The notes: a model not told the origin generated them from the sequence alone. A stretch of 64,000 bases of DNA from Lepeophtheirus salmonis (GCF_016086655.4 NC_052144.2:32085896-32149895), one strand, 5' to 3'. Numbered from the stretch's first letter, positions 24,156 through 36,944 are shown. Made by a program: numbers and translations.

Positions 24156-25123
24156 CATCAAATTTTATACATTCAACGGCCCAAAAATTATTTAGTGCAA
24201 AAGAGTCAATGCCATCTGTAGGGCGATGGAGGGTATGACTCCTCCCTTCTTTTCAATTTATATAGTAACGACAGTCTTTTTGAAAATGACTAACAGTAAT
24301 ACATAAACTTAATTTTGGATCAGATATAGGCTCAAAAAAATAATATCCAGTTCGAGACGACAGTTGTTAGCATCATTTTAGAACAACAAAACAGTCTAAC
24401 TATTGTATTACTAATAATTGAGTTGTAAATTAAAATTTACTGTTGTGTCATATTTCTTTACTTTTATATTTGTTCATTCTTCTCAAAATATTTTATTTTG
24501 TGCCGATTTTTTTTAACCGAAATAGTCTCAAGATATTTAAAAAAAGTTGGACTAAAGTTGAATTAGTTCATTCTCATAAAGTAACAGCCCCTTACCCCCC
24601 ACCCATACTATGATTGAAGTCATGAATAATAAGGCTCATCACCTCTTTACCTATATAGAAAAAAAAATGATGAAATGTATTTTTGAGAAGCCTTGGGAGC
24701 TAATGTAAATTGGTTAGGTAATTGACACCATATAAGCTGAAAAATATTGTAAACTCAACTATTGGAATTTTTTTTTTTTTTTTTCAACGATTAAAATCAT
24801 CCAATAATAACCAAATATAACTTCTTCTTTCTTTTTAAACTTTTATGTACCATATATAATATATGTATACTTAAAATAATATTCTAGACATAGTTATGCA
24901 TGAGAAGCACATAAGCAGTTTTGTATATGTAGATTAAAGAAAATACAGATAACGTAATTGCTATTGGCAAAAATCTAAATAGATATAACATGAATATTCA
25001 AGTACATAGATATACTTCAATCCAACCATTGAAGCAAATTGTACGATTATGGTGTATGGTCATTGGATTTATAACATGTTATTTGCTTTAAACTATTATT
25101 GTAATAGATAAAAATATATATAC
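24156..25123. other. Intergenic, no gene seen
   Basis: No supported feature beyond T-rich runs near 24768-24784. Confidence 0.45.
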
Positions 25124-25690
25124 AGGGTGCGCAAGCTATTTATGCCGCCTCTTTAGCATATTCTCTTGTTGGAAAAAAAATGGAATCAATTGACAAATTC
25201 GTTGTTCTAAATATTTGGAAAATACATGGAGCCCTCCTTGGACTCCGCGCCGCGAGCTACAATATAACAATTACTCGAACTGTGGACTCAGTGAGACGTC
25301 TGTTCCTGAGGTGAGAAGGAATTTGAGGTATGTTAAGGGGATTTTTAGGTAAAAGCAATGCACACAAATTCTATGATGCCTCTCAGACTTCATCTCGCTG
25401 GAATTTTGACCGACAAACTCCCCGTATCTGAAGCAAATGGATTTTTTTTGTGTTAGGAGCGATTAAACAACAAACAAACCAAACCTCCGGCAACAACAAG
25501 TACAAACTTATAATTTGGATCAAGAATAAACACCAGGATTTGCCGAGGTACCAAGTGTTGAAGGCCTTGTTGAACATTTGGAATCGTATAGGGACTGTAA
25601 TTGTGCCTGGAAGTGATTTTATTAAATAAAGTAATGCAGAATCCATCAAACTTTAAAAATCTGGTTTCCCTTTTTTAATTTCCTAACTGG
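25124..25690 (+). mobile_element. Decayed Tc1/mariner-like fragment
   Basis: Begins TACAGGGTGCGCAAGCTATT, a typical TA-flanked terminus. It continues into ATGGAATCAATTGACAAATT-type coding (MESIDKF...GALLGLRAASYNIT...TVDSVRRLF). A later piece reads IKNKHQDLPRYQVLKALLNIWN. The order suggests an N-terminal DNA-binding part joined to a C-terminal piece with the core deleted. No opposite terminus seen; the family assignment is weak. Confidence 0.4.
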
Positions 25691-26099
25691 TGGGAGAAAA
25701 AAATGTGTTTCAAATAAGAATCCTTCTTGCGGCACAGATAGTGCATTTTGTGTACAAGTTATGTACAAGTTAGAATTTAGAACTACCATTTGATTTGATT
25801 TAATCAAATCATAATATTTTGATTTACTTAATAATTATTTTATAAAATACTAGATTTTATGCAAATAGCAGACAGTTGCTCTTGTAAGAAAAATTTGTAG
25901 ATTGACGTGTTTCCGTAACTACTAAGACATTGTATAAATGTTTCGTAAACAATTTATGCTCAACAACAAATTTCCCAATGTTTTTCACCTCAACATTCAC
26001 AAAATTTGACGATGTTTAGTATTTATGCAGATTTTTACCAGCATACTTAAAGTTATAAATTCATGGAATCAAATGATTGGTTTAGATAAATTGAGGCAT
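25691..26099. other. Spacer, no gene seen
   Basis: AT-rich, about 400 bp with no supported feature. Confidence 0.5.
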
Positions 26100-26740
26100 A
26101 GCACCAACCATAGATGTAGTCCTCTGTCATGGCGTTCCAACGCTGGCTGGCCGGGGCTTTGAGGAACTAGCTGTTTCTATAACGGACACTGAAAGACCTC
26201 CCTTTGACATGCACCCAAAAGATGTAATCGAAAGGGTTGGCCTAAGGCCTGTAGGGTTACCAAAAGTGTTGGAGAGAACTCATAAGACTAATTCAAAAGA
26301 GCCTTAGAACGTAGAAAATGGAATTATTTCATTTTTAGTGTCAAAAGTGTCAAAAAATGTTGGAAAGAACTCATAAGCCTAATTGAAAAGAGTCTTACAA
26401 CGCAGAAAATGGATTTATTTCATTGCTGGTGTCAAAAGTGGTCTCTTCACCCCCCTCACAAAGTTCCTTCTATCCACTTTTTGATAGCTTTATGGACATT
26501 TTTGAGTGAAACATCAAGAACTCTTGCATGGCCCTCATGGACTGGAGGGGATTGGCCTGGGATTTTTTCTTTAGCTCCTTCGGGTGTAGTTTGGCCCTTT
26601 TTGGCATATCCCCTTTTCCTCTCCGATATTTCGGACTTACAGAGGGCTTAGACTGATGTAACTATAGACGCCCAACTGCTTGGAGTGCGTTAATTAAAAT
26701 TCGTCGAGCATGTTCAAGTGGTATTTTCTCGACTTATACC
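26100..26740 (-). pseudogene. Mariner-like transposase, internally deleted
   Basis: Minus-strand traces begin near 26720 with an N-terminal DNA-binding region. Pieces in alternating frames read EGAKEKIPG, ARVLDVSLKNVHKAIKKWIE and RGVKRPLLTPAMK. The catalytic core is missing. At 26220 the reading resumes with NPFDYIFWVHVKGRSFSVRY and ends APASQRWNAMTEDYI, the C-terminal region including the third aspartate. Between the two halves lies a 91-bp tandem duplication (26268-26358 and 26359-26449). The C-terminus resembles that at 11700-11965. Not functional. Confidence 0.65.
26268..26449. repeat. 91-bp tandem duplication
   Basis: Two adjacent copies starting GTTGGAGAGAACTCATAAG and GTTGGAAAGAACTCATAAG. 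Both include the transposase segment around RPLLTPAMK or its decayed twin. Confidence 0.8.
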
Positions 26741-27013
26741 TTAGCTAGAGAGATCAAGTTTGTTTTATTTTGTAACTTGTTTTTATTCTGTAAATATTCA
26801 GTTAATTAATTATAATTATAGTAAAAGGAGAATTGGAGGAAGAAGAGGAATGGATAATTCCATTGGTGTCATGTTTTATAAAAGGAAAAGTAATCAAATA
26901 TAGATAAATGTATATATCCATATTTTAACCAAGCTATTTAGATTTTTTACAATACAGTTTTTCTCTATAAATATAAACGGGCAGCCATTAGAATTTATTT
27001 TCAAAATAAGATA

Positions 27014-27376
27014 GTGGAGACACCAGTGCTCCTAAAGGATCTCGGTGGCACCAAGATTTGGACTTATATGGCTAAAACAAGGTATTTGCTGTGCAAGCTT
27101 TGTTACATTAGCGATAAAGCTAAGGGTGAAGTGTCTCCTAGAACAGAATGAACAGTGCGTTATGCACAAAAAGAATATAGTAAAAACAACCAGGGAGACA
27201 AAGTAACACAGAAGGTGCTCAACGTTCTCCACTCCTACGATAATAGCAATGTCGTCTTCAATACTAACCTAGTGAAGGCATTGGTCTCTGCTAATATCCT
27301 CCTTGCCAAGATCAATAATAGGGAGTTCAAAGACTTCTTGGAGAAATACTCTAAGAACACGATGCCTAGCCTTTAA
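27014..27376 (+). pseudogene. CGGBP1-like / hAT-derived zinc-finger protein fragment
   Basis: One frame from 27014 to the TAA at 27374 reads about 120 codons with a single stop (TGA at 27147-27149). The first part holds a C-x2-C pair (YLLCKLCYISD), as in a BED-type finger, but the partner histidines are not clear. The second part reads FNTNLVKALVSANILLAKIN followed by FKDFLEKYSKNTMPSL. This matches the conserved C-terminal block of CGGBP1-like proteins (a short helical region with ANIPL.K.....FR.FLEKY), which derive from hAT transposases. The source protein would bind DNA. I assign the family from memory; the stop and lack of an ATG argue for a pseudogene. Confidence 0.6.
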
Positions 27377-29550
27377 TAATAATTAAATGGAACAAGGACC
27401 TGTTTGGTTGAAAAATTTGAATAATAAATTTGTTTTTGACGGGAATGTATTCTATTGCACCAGATTTATTTGCATTTTTTTGCATTTTATTCTCATTTTT
27501 AAGTTTTTATTTGCATATTTTGCTCCATTTTAATGCATTATTGGACATCACAAACTATCACCTTCAATATAAGTTAAACTGAAAACTATACTAATCAGTG
27601 ACACTTATTTTTTCGATAAATTCATGGTTCGGAAATACAATTTTTGTCATTAATTTTGTAAATGCGAATTTGAAAAAAGGAACAACAATCTCAAAAATAA
27701 CGCAAAATGTATTTGCTATGGATTTGTGTTCTCGCAATTTATGTTTGATAATTCATTGACACTGTCAATAAAGTATCAAGCTTAAATGAAATTTTTAGAG
27801 AACAAGTACAAATTGTTTGTCATTCTTAAATCATTTTAATAGTATTTAGTATTTACACATGGGCTTCCCAGATGGATCGAGATATTTTTTTGATTGACCT
27901 CATTTTCGTTTAGTATCAACTTTCAAAAGACAGCTGTCAAAATTTCATTAGTTAAGTAGTTTTTGAGCTACTGTGACGCTATTTTTGTTACTTCCAAAAC
28001 AATTAATCAAAAAAAATTGTGTTTTAATTTATATACTTCTTTATAGGATAAAATTCTGTTCAAGCTAAGCAATTGTTATGGGACTCTGCTTTATAAAGCT
28101 TCTATATATGTATATATAATAATTCAAAAAGAGAGACAATTCTGATCGAAAAAAAACAAAAACATTTCCTCTTAGTTAAACACGTTACCTTTCGGACCAT
28201 GTGTTATGTATATGAAATAGGTTTTGCATATATTGAAAATTCTATTGCATGTAAGTATATATATTCTTAATGCAATACTTATATGCAAAGAAATGAGTAT
28301 GTTATTAAAGAATTTCTTTTGATATCCTGAGCACAAGATATGTAATGTAAGACACGATGTGGTCGTTATTCTACAATCTACTCATATCAAAAAGAAATCA
28401 TTATTTCTCCTTCCGATTTCAATTCTTATTTGAGTATCCAATAATTTTTTTATTATGTTGTTACAGATGTTCACAACGTATGTTGACTATATTAAACGTT
28501 TTACTTTGCTTGTTTGTTTTATAAAAATACAAAGGTTTGACGTCTTTTAATGTGCTCTGTGATTTTCTACAATTGAAAAAATGTAAAGAAAAATCAATTG
28601 AGAGGAAAAAAATTAAAAAACTTCAAAAATTGTTTATTCTTCTGAAGTATTTACTTTTTTATGATAAATAAATTATTTTTATTTCCAGTAAATGAAAACA
28701 AATTCATTAGTTATATCTGTAGAAAGTCCATAAATTATATTTTAAAGATCTAGGCTAATTTTTTTTTCTGGAAAGCGAAATTTGTTTTCAAAAAAAAAAC
28801 AATTCCAACCCTTTTTAGCTTTTCTAATTTTTTTCGAAGAAAAAAATCCATCAACTTTTTGCTTTAATTGAGATGTTTTTTTATTACAAAAATGTACCAA
28901 ATTATTTTAAAACAAAATTTTTTGTTGCTGTTATAATAGTATATTTTCTAGGAGTTACCCGTATATTTCAGAATTATTGAACAAGCATTGCTGAATTTAA
29001 TTAATTTGGTTACTTTTAAGTCGTTTTTTGGTCATTAATTTTCTATTATTTTTTTTTGCTGCTAAAAAAATAAAGACAGGCTTTTTTGTAGCACATACAA
29101 CTTCATCGAAAATGATGACTTCTAATTTGATGCCTAAAGTTGGCTTAAAGTAGAAACTACTTTTTAGAAATTAGTAACAAAAATGAACTGAGAATGTGGT
29201 TACTATAACGATAATAAAGCATATTTTGTTGACAACTCCACACTAATGTTGATAATATTATTTATCTATTTAAATAATGTATTTTAACATTATGTTTTGA
29301 ACTCATAAAAGTATTTTGAGCATTTTAATTTATATTTATGAGTGCAAAATGGATCAAAAAGTATAAAGTAAACAGCTGACAAAAAATTAAAGTGTACACA
29401 AGCTTATGACACTACATAACCGAATACAATGAATTATTGTTTGGATTTTAACTCTTGTACAAAAAAAGATTCCAAACTTTATATTAATCATAATTTTTAC
29501 TCAATTTGATTCAATTTTTATGAAGATAAACCCGATTGCTACATGATCCT
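27377..29550. other. AT-rich spacer, no gene seen
   Basis: TTTGCAT words recur at 27470-27540. Nothing else is supported over about 2.1 kb. Confidence 0.45.
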
Positions 29551-29775
29551 TAGGGACAATCATATTAATAAAAAAGCAAGATACGTCATTCCCTCTCTTC
29601 TTAAATGTTGCGAATTGATAAAAGGAACTCTTGTGAATAAATCAAATTTTCCTAACCCTCCTTCCTCGGTTTGTGCTTGAATGCATCTGTATGAAGTACA
29701 AATATTATTTTTAAATTTTTTTTGTTACTTTATTACCCTGGCTTCTATGGAGCAATTTTGGCTTCTCCCTCTCTG
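29551..29775 (+). repeat. Left inverted repeat of family A element
   Basis: Inverted counterpart of 32160-32440; see shared blocks near 29576 (ATACGTCATTCC) and 29728 (TTGTTACTTTATTACC). Confidence 0.65.
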
Positions 29776-30336
29776 TTTTACATTTAAACGCATGCAAAAG
29801 TAGATTTTTAACAATAATAATAGTTTTCTTTTATTTTTTCTTTTTAATAACTAACTCATACAGTAAAAAATTTCAACAATACATAAAACTTTTTAAGATC
29901 ACAATTATTTTTTATAATACATACATTAATAAAACAGCATTTATACTATAAATACTGATTCTTCGTTTTAAATTTTTTAAGTTTTTTTCTTTATTACATC
30001 GTCGACAAAATATATTCATGCCTATGACTATGTCCTTAAACTTTAGTAGAAGCTTCAGAAAACAATATCACAGCTATTTCTACGGACTGGGAATGACAAG
30101 GAAAGTTATTAAAAAGTAAAGGTTCCTTTTCAGCTATTGAATATCTTCAACGTGCCAATATTGCAAAGTGGGGGGAATATAAGTACTTGTTTATTAAATG
30201 AGGAATTTTAAATTTTCTCTGTGGGTCGTATGTCATTTTTGCAGTTAAAACTTTTCCAATGCATATTTTCTAACTTTGGAATCACTATCAGCCAAACCAG
30301 TTATTAATATATTTGCATGATGTGCAAAAATACTGT

Positions 30337-32060
30337 TTATTCTAAGAACTTTTTGGGCAATCGGAAAGAGAATCTTGTCAATATCTTTCTATAAGGTGAT
30401 ATGCATGTTGGGGTCAATTTTGTCATAAACCACATCGGAGCATACAAGTTTAAAATAAATCTTACAATTTTCAAAAGTTTATTAATTGGACTTGATTCAG
30501 ATATGTAAAATCTTAAATTTTTATTCGCTTTAGTAAGAACTTGCTTCATATAAGTTTCCAGATGACTTGTGTTGTAAACAAGAATTTGATGAAAAATTTT
30601 CCAGATTGAATAGCTAAATTATTTCATTCATGTATTGCTGATCTGAACTTACATTTTTCATTCTGTAGAAATTAAAATTACTTTTCCTTGAAGGAGATTG
30701 AATTCAACTATAGGTATTTTTGATACATCATTGTAGACAGACTTTTCGATTGGTCCCTCATATATTCCTGGTCTTTTTTGTGGTCCGTCTAAGTGTTCAA
30801 AAATTTCTTTGAAGTTTATACATTCATATGTAGAAGGTATAATAATCATTCTACTGTTCTTCCAATCAAGAGCTCCAACCTTTTAATGATTCCAGACATA
30901 ATCCTAACGTTTTTATTGCAACCATCACATACAATTGCAATTAATGACTCCAAGTTTTAATGTTCTTCTATTTTATCTTCAGCTTTTCCACTTTTCGTTG
31001 AAATATGGTCAATTTATGTATGGTTGAACTCTTAAAAGGTAGACTTTCAAGATTGGCTTTAATAGAAGAAAATAAAACAACTATTCATTGGTTTCGAACT
31101 TTGATCTTTTTTAACTTTTGAGAAAAATTATATTTGAATAAATCCTGTCAGTCTACCTTTAATAACATGTTCTTCCTTTCAGTACATAATATATATCATG
31201 ATCTTTGAACAACTCCTTTTTCTTTTTCACACACTTCTATAAATTTAATTACTTTTGTTCAATTAATCCTTCAATGGAAGCCGAGACATTGAATTGGTAA
31301 GGAGCTGTTTTTAGAGGAGTTCTCATGAATTTATCTTACTCTCTGTCTTTCTCGTCTTATTTTTATCTATGAATGGTGTTCTTTGGAGTCAGAAAATTCA
31401 TGTCTTTCAGCAAAGAATTGCAAAGTGCTTCCACTGTTGTATCTGATAATATGCCATTATAGTAACATTGTGATAGCTTGCTTAGTTTTGTTTTGATGTT
31501 CTAAAAATGTCTGTTTTTTCTTCAGGATTCATATTATAGCTTTTATCCTCGGCATTGAAGGAGATTGCTGTCTCACTGGTATCATTAAAGACATCTTGTT
31601 CCTCGAACTTTCTTCTTTCGCTCACTTTTCGTTTTTGTTCCATTTTTCTTCTTTCGTTACTTTTAAAAATCTGTTTTGCCGCAGCCTCGTCAACGGGTCC
31701 TAAAATTCCAATTCTATTTATGTTATTAATTTAGGCTCGCCACTCATTCAAGGGATTATTTTTTTGGGAAGCGACACTTTTCCCTAGGAATTTTTTTCTC
31801 ATAACATTGTTAAGAACATATATCAAACAGCTTTTCACATTCTTCTAGGCACTTACTTTTCTATCTTGGCATTTTCTCAGTAGCACTATCCTTTGAGAAT
31901 CGAATGATAGTAGAATCTAGACATCTTATTTTTTTAGTCACACTACATTTGTTCATTGTCGGGAGACTGAAGCTTTCCCAAAGATAAATGATCAGTTCCG
32001 GTATTTGACTGCATATATCAGATCTCATCCATTTTCCTGGGGGCTCTCATTAGCAGTTAC
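30337..32060 (-). pseudogene. Uncharacterised transposon-like protein (family A), copy 2, decayed
   Basis: Read downward from about 32060. Pieces include NKCSVTKKIRCLDSTIIRFS, then from an ATG at 31643 MEQKRKVSERRKFEEQDVFN followed by DTSETAISFN. Then come SLIAIVCDGCNKNVRIMSG with LELLIGRTVE (about 30960-30850), INFKEIFEHLDGP, YEGPIEKSV with KIPIVEFN (about 30810-30690), and INKLLKIVRFILNLYAPMWF at about 30480-30425. This is the motif order of family A (GCDGT.VNTG, LE..L.RP.QW, HLDGP, GPIGK, VYAP.WF) and shares it with 5710-7066. Numerous stops and frameshifts make it inactive. Function of the family is unknown to me. Position between inverted repeats supports a role in mobility. Confidence 0.65.
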
Positions 32061-32159
32061 CAGTAGTAGTGAAAAGACAAAGGATAAATTAATATGGGGT
32101 ACTTCAAACATTTTTAGCTAAATCTCTTTTTTATGCGTAATTTATTTAAAACAATGAAG

Positions 32160-32440
32160 TGAGGGGGGGGGAGAACATTGCTGCACAGAAGCCAGAGTAA
32201 TAAAGTAACAAAAAATGTTAAATATTTTTATATGAGTAATAATATTAATTTATACTTTGTTTTAATTTTCTTTATATGATTTTTTTTTTGGTTCATATTC
32301 AAGCATTAAAAAAAATGGGGGGGAGGTAAGGGGTTTCTTTGAAAATTTCATTTATTTGCAAGAATTCCTTTTATCCATATTCAACTTTTGAGAAAAGAGG
32401 AATGACGTATTTCACTCTTTTTTATTCATATGATGCCCCG
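32160..32440 (-). repeat. Right inverted repeat of family A element
   Basis: Inverted counterpart of 29551-29775, interrupted by an AT-rich stretch around 32210-32290 and a G-run near 32162-32170. Confidence 0.6.
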
Positions 32441-34739
32441 ATACTTCTCTAGATTTCTAATTAAAATTTTATTTAAGCATAAACAGTAAGTTTAAAAGTA
32501 AGTATATATAGAAAAAGGTTTATATCACCCAAAATTATAAGTATATAACATGATTGAAAATCATTCTCAATTCAATAACCTTGACATTATTAATAGATAG
32601 GTATTATAAAAGCCAAGTTAGTAAGACTTTCATAAACTGATCTTTAAGTGTACACTGAATATCTTAGAACTGTAAGGCTACTTGAATTAAAAAATAAGAA
32701 TGGAGTAGAGAGCTTATGTGACACTTATCACGTCATATATAGACAATATATAAAAAAGTATATTTATTACCAACTATGTAACTTCGGTGTGTTTTTTAGG
32801 TGGCCAGTTAATTTTAAATTGGTATTATAAAGAAGGAATTTTCTTTTCCTTAGCAGTTGACATTATTATTTAGTTCATAGGTAGTGAACATCCTTTCCTA
32901 AATAAATTCACTTATTTCCAAAACCTGATTGAATATTCGTGTATGATCATAAAAGACAAAACAAAATCCTAAAGTTTTGTGGCGGATTTATAATTGTAAG
33001 CCCTTATTGGGCTCAGATTAGAATTGAGGATCGACATCAGAGTAATTCCACAAAATATCCTGGTTTATATCCTTTTCTCCTTCCTCCCTTGGCACAGCTG
33101 AGTGCAGCTGATCTAATGAAACGTCATGAGCATTATTATTTCTCTCCTCTCAAAATGGACAGGGTTGCCATGTTTAATTTTCATCTAAATATTTTTGAAT
33201 TTATATTACGTAAATATATATAAAGTTCCTCGCGATTGCCGCAAGCCAACACTATAGCATTACAAAACAGTTCATATATTGTATCACCAATAATAAAATC
33301 CTTATATCAACTATAAATAATAGTTCAATTCATATGTATTTAGTTAGTGCTGGAGTTTACCGTTTTGGGTTAATTATGTGCTTTTATCATTATATTTGAC
33401 CATTTCACTGATCAAATGAGCACAAAAAACCTTGTTTGCATTATAGCGTCATTTAATGCTGTTGATTTTCTCCAAATTAATTTTGCAGTAGATAAAATAG
33501 TACAAATAGGTAAATTCAATTTCAGAATGTAATTTTCAAATAACTTGAGAGGTCACAAATAGTGGTTTTGAATACTTAAACTTTTTAAACATATTTTTTT
33601 ATCAATACACAACATAAAATCTTGATTTTATTCTAATTTTATAATTTATATTGATGTATTCTATTTCGATTCACTCTTTAAGAACGTACTGCCCTTATAA
33701 GTTAAATGCCAAAAAGTTCAATATCACATCGTAAAAATGGTGTTTCAGAGTTTTTATCAGTTTGAAGTTGACTCTGAAATAATAACTATAGTTATTATTA
33801 TTTTAGTAATTAATTTTCAAACTTTAAAGCTCAAACTGTGATAGTATTTTTATCCTATTTAATCATCAAAGCTCGACTTCTCTATAGATCAATCGGGTTA
33901 TCAACAACTAAAATGGATGGTTTATTTCTGAAGGATCTTGGAACTATGTTTTTCATCCATTTGTTATAATTCAAAATCGTCCCAGTAATAGTAAGATGGT
34001 TAATTGCCACAAACAAACGAGTTTGTTTACACATATAATAATGATATAAACATAAGATATAAACACACAAGTCTACAAGTTAATTTACTCCTGAGCCACA
34101 GGTAGGGAAGCACTAGTGAAGGGTCGAAGCGAGCACAACACAATCTATGATTGTGATAAATTAATGAAGTGTGGAGATATATACAATATCCTATTCACAA
34201 ATTCATGTAGACTTTCATGGATGAGGTACCCACCCTGATCTTGATCTCTAAGTCTAGTACAACCCTTGATGTAAGTAGAGGTTTCAATCTATTTTCATGC
34301 CCTTTTGATGAATAAAATGACTGCATAAGAATGTAAAATTGTTCTTTGCAACAGACCGTAGAAGCTTGTTTACGTTTTGTTTTAAATTTTTAAAGCTTCA
34401 ATATAACAATAACAATTCCACAACCAAGCCAATATAACTAAGATGAAGTAGCATTTCCTCATTTTTTTATCCAAGGCAAAAAATTATCATGGTGAAAACG
34501 TTGAAAGGTTAAACAGTACAAAGCAAAAAGAGGAGAAGGCGAAAATGTATCAAGGCGAATATGTTCAAGGCAAAAAGTGTTAAAGGGAAATCCTCCTGAC
34601 AGTCTTAGAATGGTGGAAACCATGTAAATAAAGATCATTGAAAAACTATTTGCTTCAACCTCACAAAAAAACAAATTTGTATAAAATTGAGGCATATGCC
34701 TTTTGGGACTCAAGCAGTGAGGTTACATAATCCTCCGCT
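32441..34739. other. AT-rich region, no gene seen
   Basis: A 94-codon ORF at 32939-33223 has no motif that I recognise. A stretch at 34470-34570 is rich in AAGGCAAAA words like those of the 23635-24155 element, possibly a relic of it. Confidence 0.45.
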
Positions 34740-35310
34740 TCTCCGATAGATTTATCGATTGTTTTTGAACTTTTGGTGCCCTAGCAATAATTTGCTAGAT
34801 TAGATATTCTACTGCAGTCCGTCCTGAACGTGTTCTAGGGATAGTTTAATGTTCAGCCATCCCCCAATATCAGAATTCATTAAAAACTGGAGAGGCTGGA
34901 GACGGAATGTCCTTGAAAAGATCGAATATTGTTTAAAAGCTGTGTTCTCTCAATCATAAATTTAGGACATTCATAAACCAGATGCAGCGGTGCTTAATCT
35001 ATTATATCACACCCCGACATAGTGGGCTAACTTCATGATGCATGAGGTGATAGTTTTGGATTAAAAGACAATGCCCAGTAATAAACTGAACCAAGAAGTT
35101 CAGTTTTCCTTTCGAAAAATCAAATAAATGCTTCCACCTCCCAAGTATAACTATCGAGAGCATCACACGGCTTTGTCGACAATATTCAAGGTTCTACCAA
35201 AGTGTCTGCCATTTGTCTATGTAATGGGATGATACTTTCTCGCTAAGAAATGCCCGAGGAATTCCAACAATTCGGGTAGAAGTTTCATCTAGAAGAAGCA
35301 TTAATGTGTG
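34740..35310 (-). pseudogene. LINE ORF2 C-terminal fragment
   Basis: Minus-strand reading from about 35310 gives TRIVGIPRAFLSEKVSSHYI, then DKWQTLW, CRQSRVMLSI, KLNFLVQFITGHCLLIQNYH and SPLCRGV. After a frameshift follows LVYECPKFMIERTQLL, then GHSVSSLSSF. This is the C-terminal region that follows RNase H in I/R1/Jockey-type LINEs: a helical domain with LTGH, then a C-x2-C...H...C zinc knuckle (PLCRGC....HLVYECP). No reverse transcriptase precedes it, so this is a 5'-truncated insertion or a leftover. It is a different lineage from the LINE at 51.6-56.0 kb. Confidence 0.7.
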
Positions 35311-35507
35311 TAGTTGGCCTATAGTTTGATATCTCAAGTTTTATCCTTACTATTTTTTTTAAGCTATAAATCTTAAATACTTCTGTTGGATTGTTATTTT
35401 CATGAATAGTTGTTGCTGTTTTTTTAACACACTAGTGACAAGTTAATGAAAACTAAACAAAAAGTGAAGAAAGTGTTTACCGGTTTAAAGTTGAGAGGTG
35501 TTGTAAC

Positions 35508-35884
35508 TAGTGGTTTGTCGTTCCTTACTTATTCAGTACAGTACGGTCATAGGACCGGTCTTATTGATGCTTAGGACTGTCGGTCCTTGGGACTGGTCCT
35601 TAACTGTCAGTCTTTGGAATTTTTCATAAAAATGACGATGGTTATTAAGCCAAATAAAGTAAATGAAATATGTACTATGATCATAGCCACATATCCTCCA
35701 ATATAATACATTACAATACAATATAATAAGAACATATCATATTTTTACATTGCTACATAATATATTTAATTATATAACAAAATAATTAAAAAGGAAAAAT
35801 ACCCTCAATGATGTCAGAAGTGATTGATTCCAGTTGGGACCAGACTATGGTCTTTGGCCGTGAGTAAGGACCGACATGACACTA
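35508..35884. mobile_element. 377-bp hAT-type MITE
   Basis: The ends TAGTGGTTTGTCGTTCCTTA and, inverted, TAGTGTCATGTCGGTCCTTA correspond at 16 of 20 positions. Flanks GTTGTAAC and GTTTTTAC could be an 8-bp target duplication with two changes. The interior repeats GGACCGGTC-type words near both ends and has no coding sequence. Confidence 0.7.
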
Positions 35885-36944
35885 GTTTTTACTATTCTCT
35901 ATATTCAAAGTGATCAAATGAGGATTAAATATCAGAAATCCAATTTTCACAAGAATTCAGCTGCAAACCAAAATTGATTGAACCTTCTTATATAATATCA
36001 TAAGTATTTACTCATTAGACGTAAAATGCCTTGCTTTTTAAATTAATGTTATAATACAAAAAATACTCTTTATTATAGATTTATGAAATGAAAAGAAGTA
36101 TTGAATTAAAAAAAAAGATACATATTATACTAATGCCCTTATTTAAATAATTGTTTTTCCATAAAAACATCAGTATATAATATTGATTCTTTGACTTCCA
36201 TAACTCGAAACAGAACAAAGCAAGAAACCAATTATCAAATGCATAAAGCAGAGAATCACAAATAAACAACAACTTAAACATATTACATTACATTTCACAT
36301 TTTGGCAGGCTTGGACCCTTTTTCGTTCGTTCATTTGTTAATTTCAGAAAAGTTTCCATTTGTCATTCATTCGTTTAATTTTTTATTTCTATAGTCATTC
36401 ATTTTTAAAATGTGAAAAAAAAACAATGAAGAAGAAAGTTTTGTGGGAATGATAAAAACGAATGTTCCCACAACTAAACGGCAACAAATAAAGTAAATTT
36501 GGATCTTCTATTAATTATATTTTTCCATGATAGAATCATTGTTATTCAGTTGTAGTTTCAGTCAAATTAGGTATAACGATCAACTGCTTCAAGTCTGTCA
36601 CTGGAATAAGTAGTCATGCCCAGTTTTTGTATAATTTCAAAAAAATAAGAAATCAGATTTAACCTGCACATAACGATCGCTTTTTCGGATTCCCTCGTCA
36701 ACCCGCTTAGACATGTTTGAATAAATGTCATCTATTGCATTTACATAAGTTTTTATATATTAATAAAGATCTATTTATTTAATTCATATCACATTTTTTT
36801 AAATTTATTTTATATTTAAATTAACAAGGTTACAATGAATTTATTTAGTAAACCTTTGACTTATAAACAGTCATTACTATTTAAAAGTAGCTGAATCTCG
36901 AAGTATTTATACGACATTTGCTGTTTGTTTGGACAAATCTGTAC
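35885..36944. other. Intergenic, no gene seen
   Basis: AT-rich with no supported feature. Confidence 0.45.

Larger units (their letters stand above)
29551..32440 (-). mobile_element. Inverted-repeat element carrying family A copy 2
   Basis: Inverted repeats bracket a minus-strand family A pseudogene. The left end (TAGGGACAATCATATTAATA then AAAAAGC) matches the minus-strand right end (GGGGCATCATATGAATAAAA). Both continue with ATACGTCATTCC, GATAAAAGGAA, AATAAAT.AAATTTTC, CTTACCTCC-like and GCTTGAAT words. An inner match (TTTTTGTTACTTTATTAC then CTGGCTTCT) makes each arm about 225-280 bp. Total about 2.9 kb. The exact right edge and target duplication are unclear. Confidence 0.65.

Noticed and set aside
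32939..33223. 94-codon plus-strand ORF
   Set aside because: Examined for signal peptide, zinc finger or transposase motifs; none seen, no neighbouring exon or repeat support.
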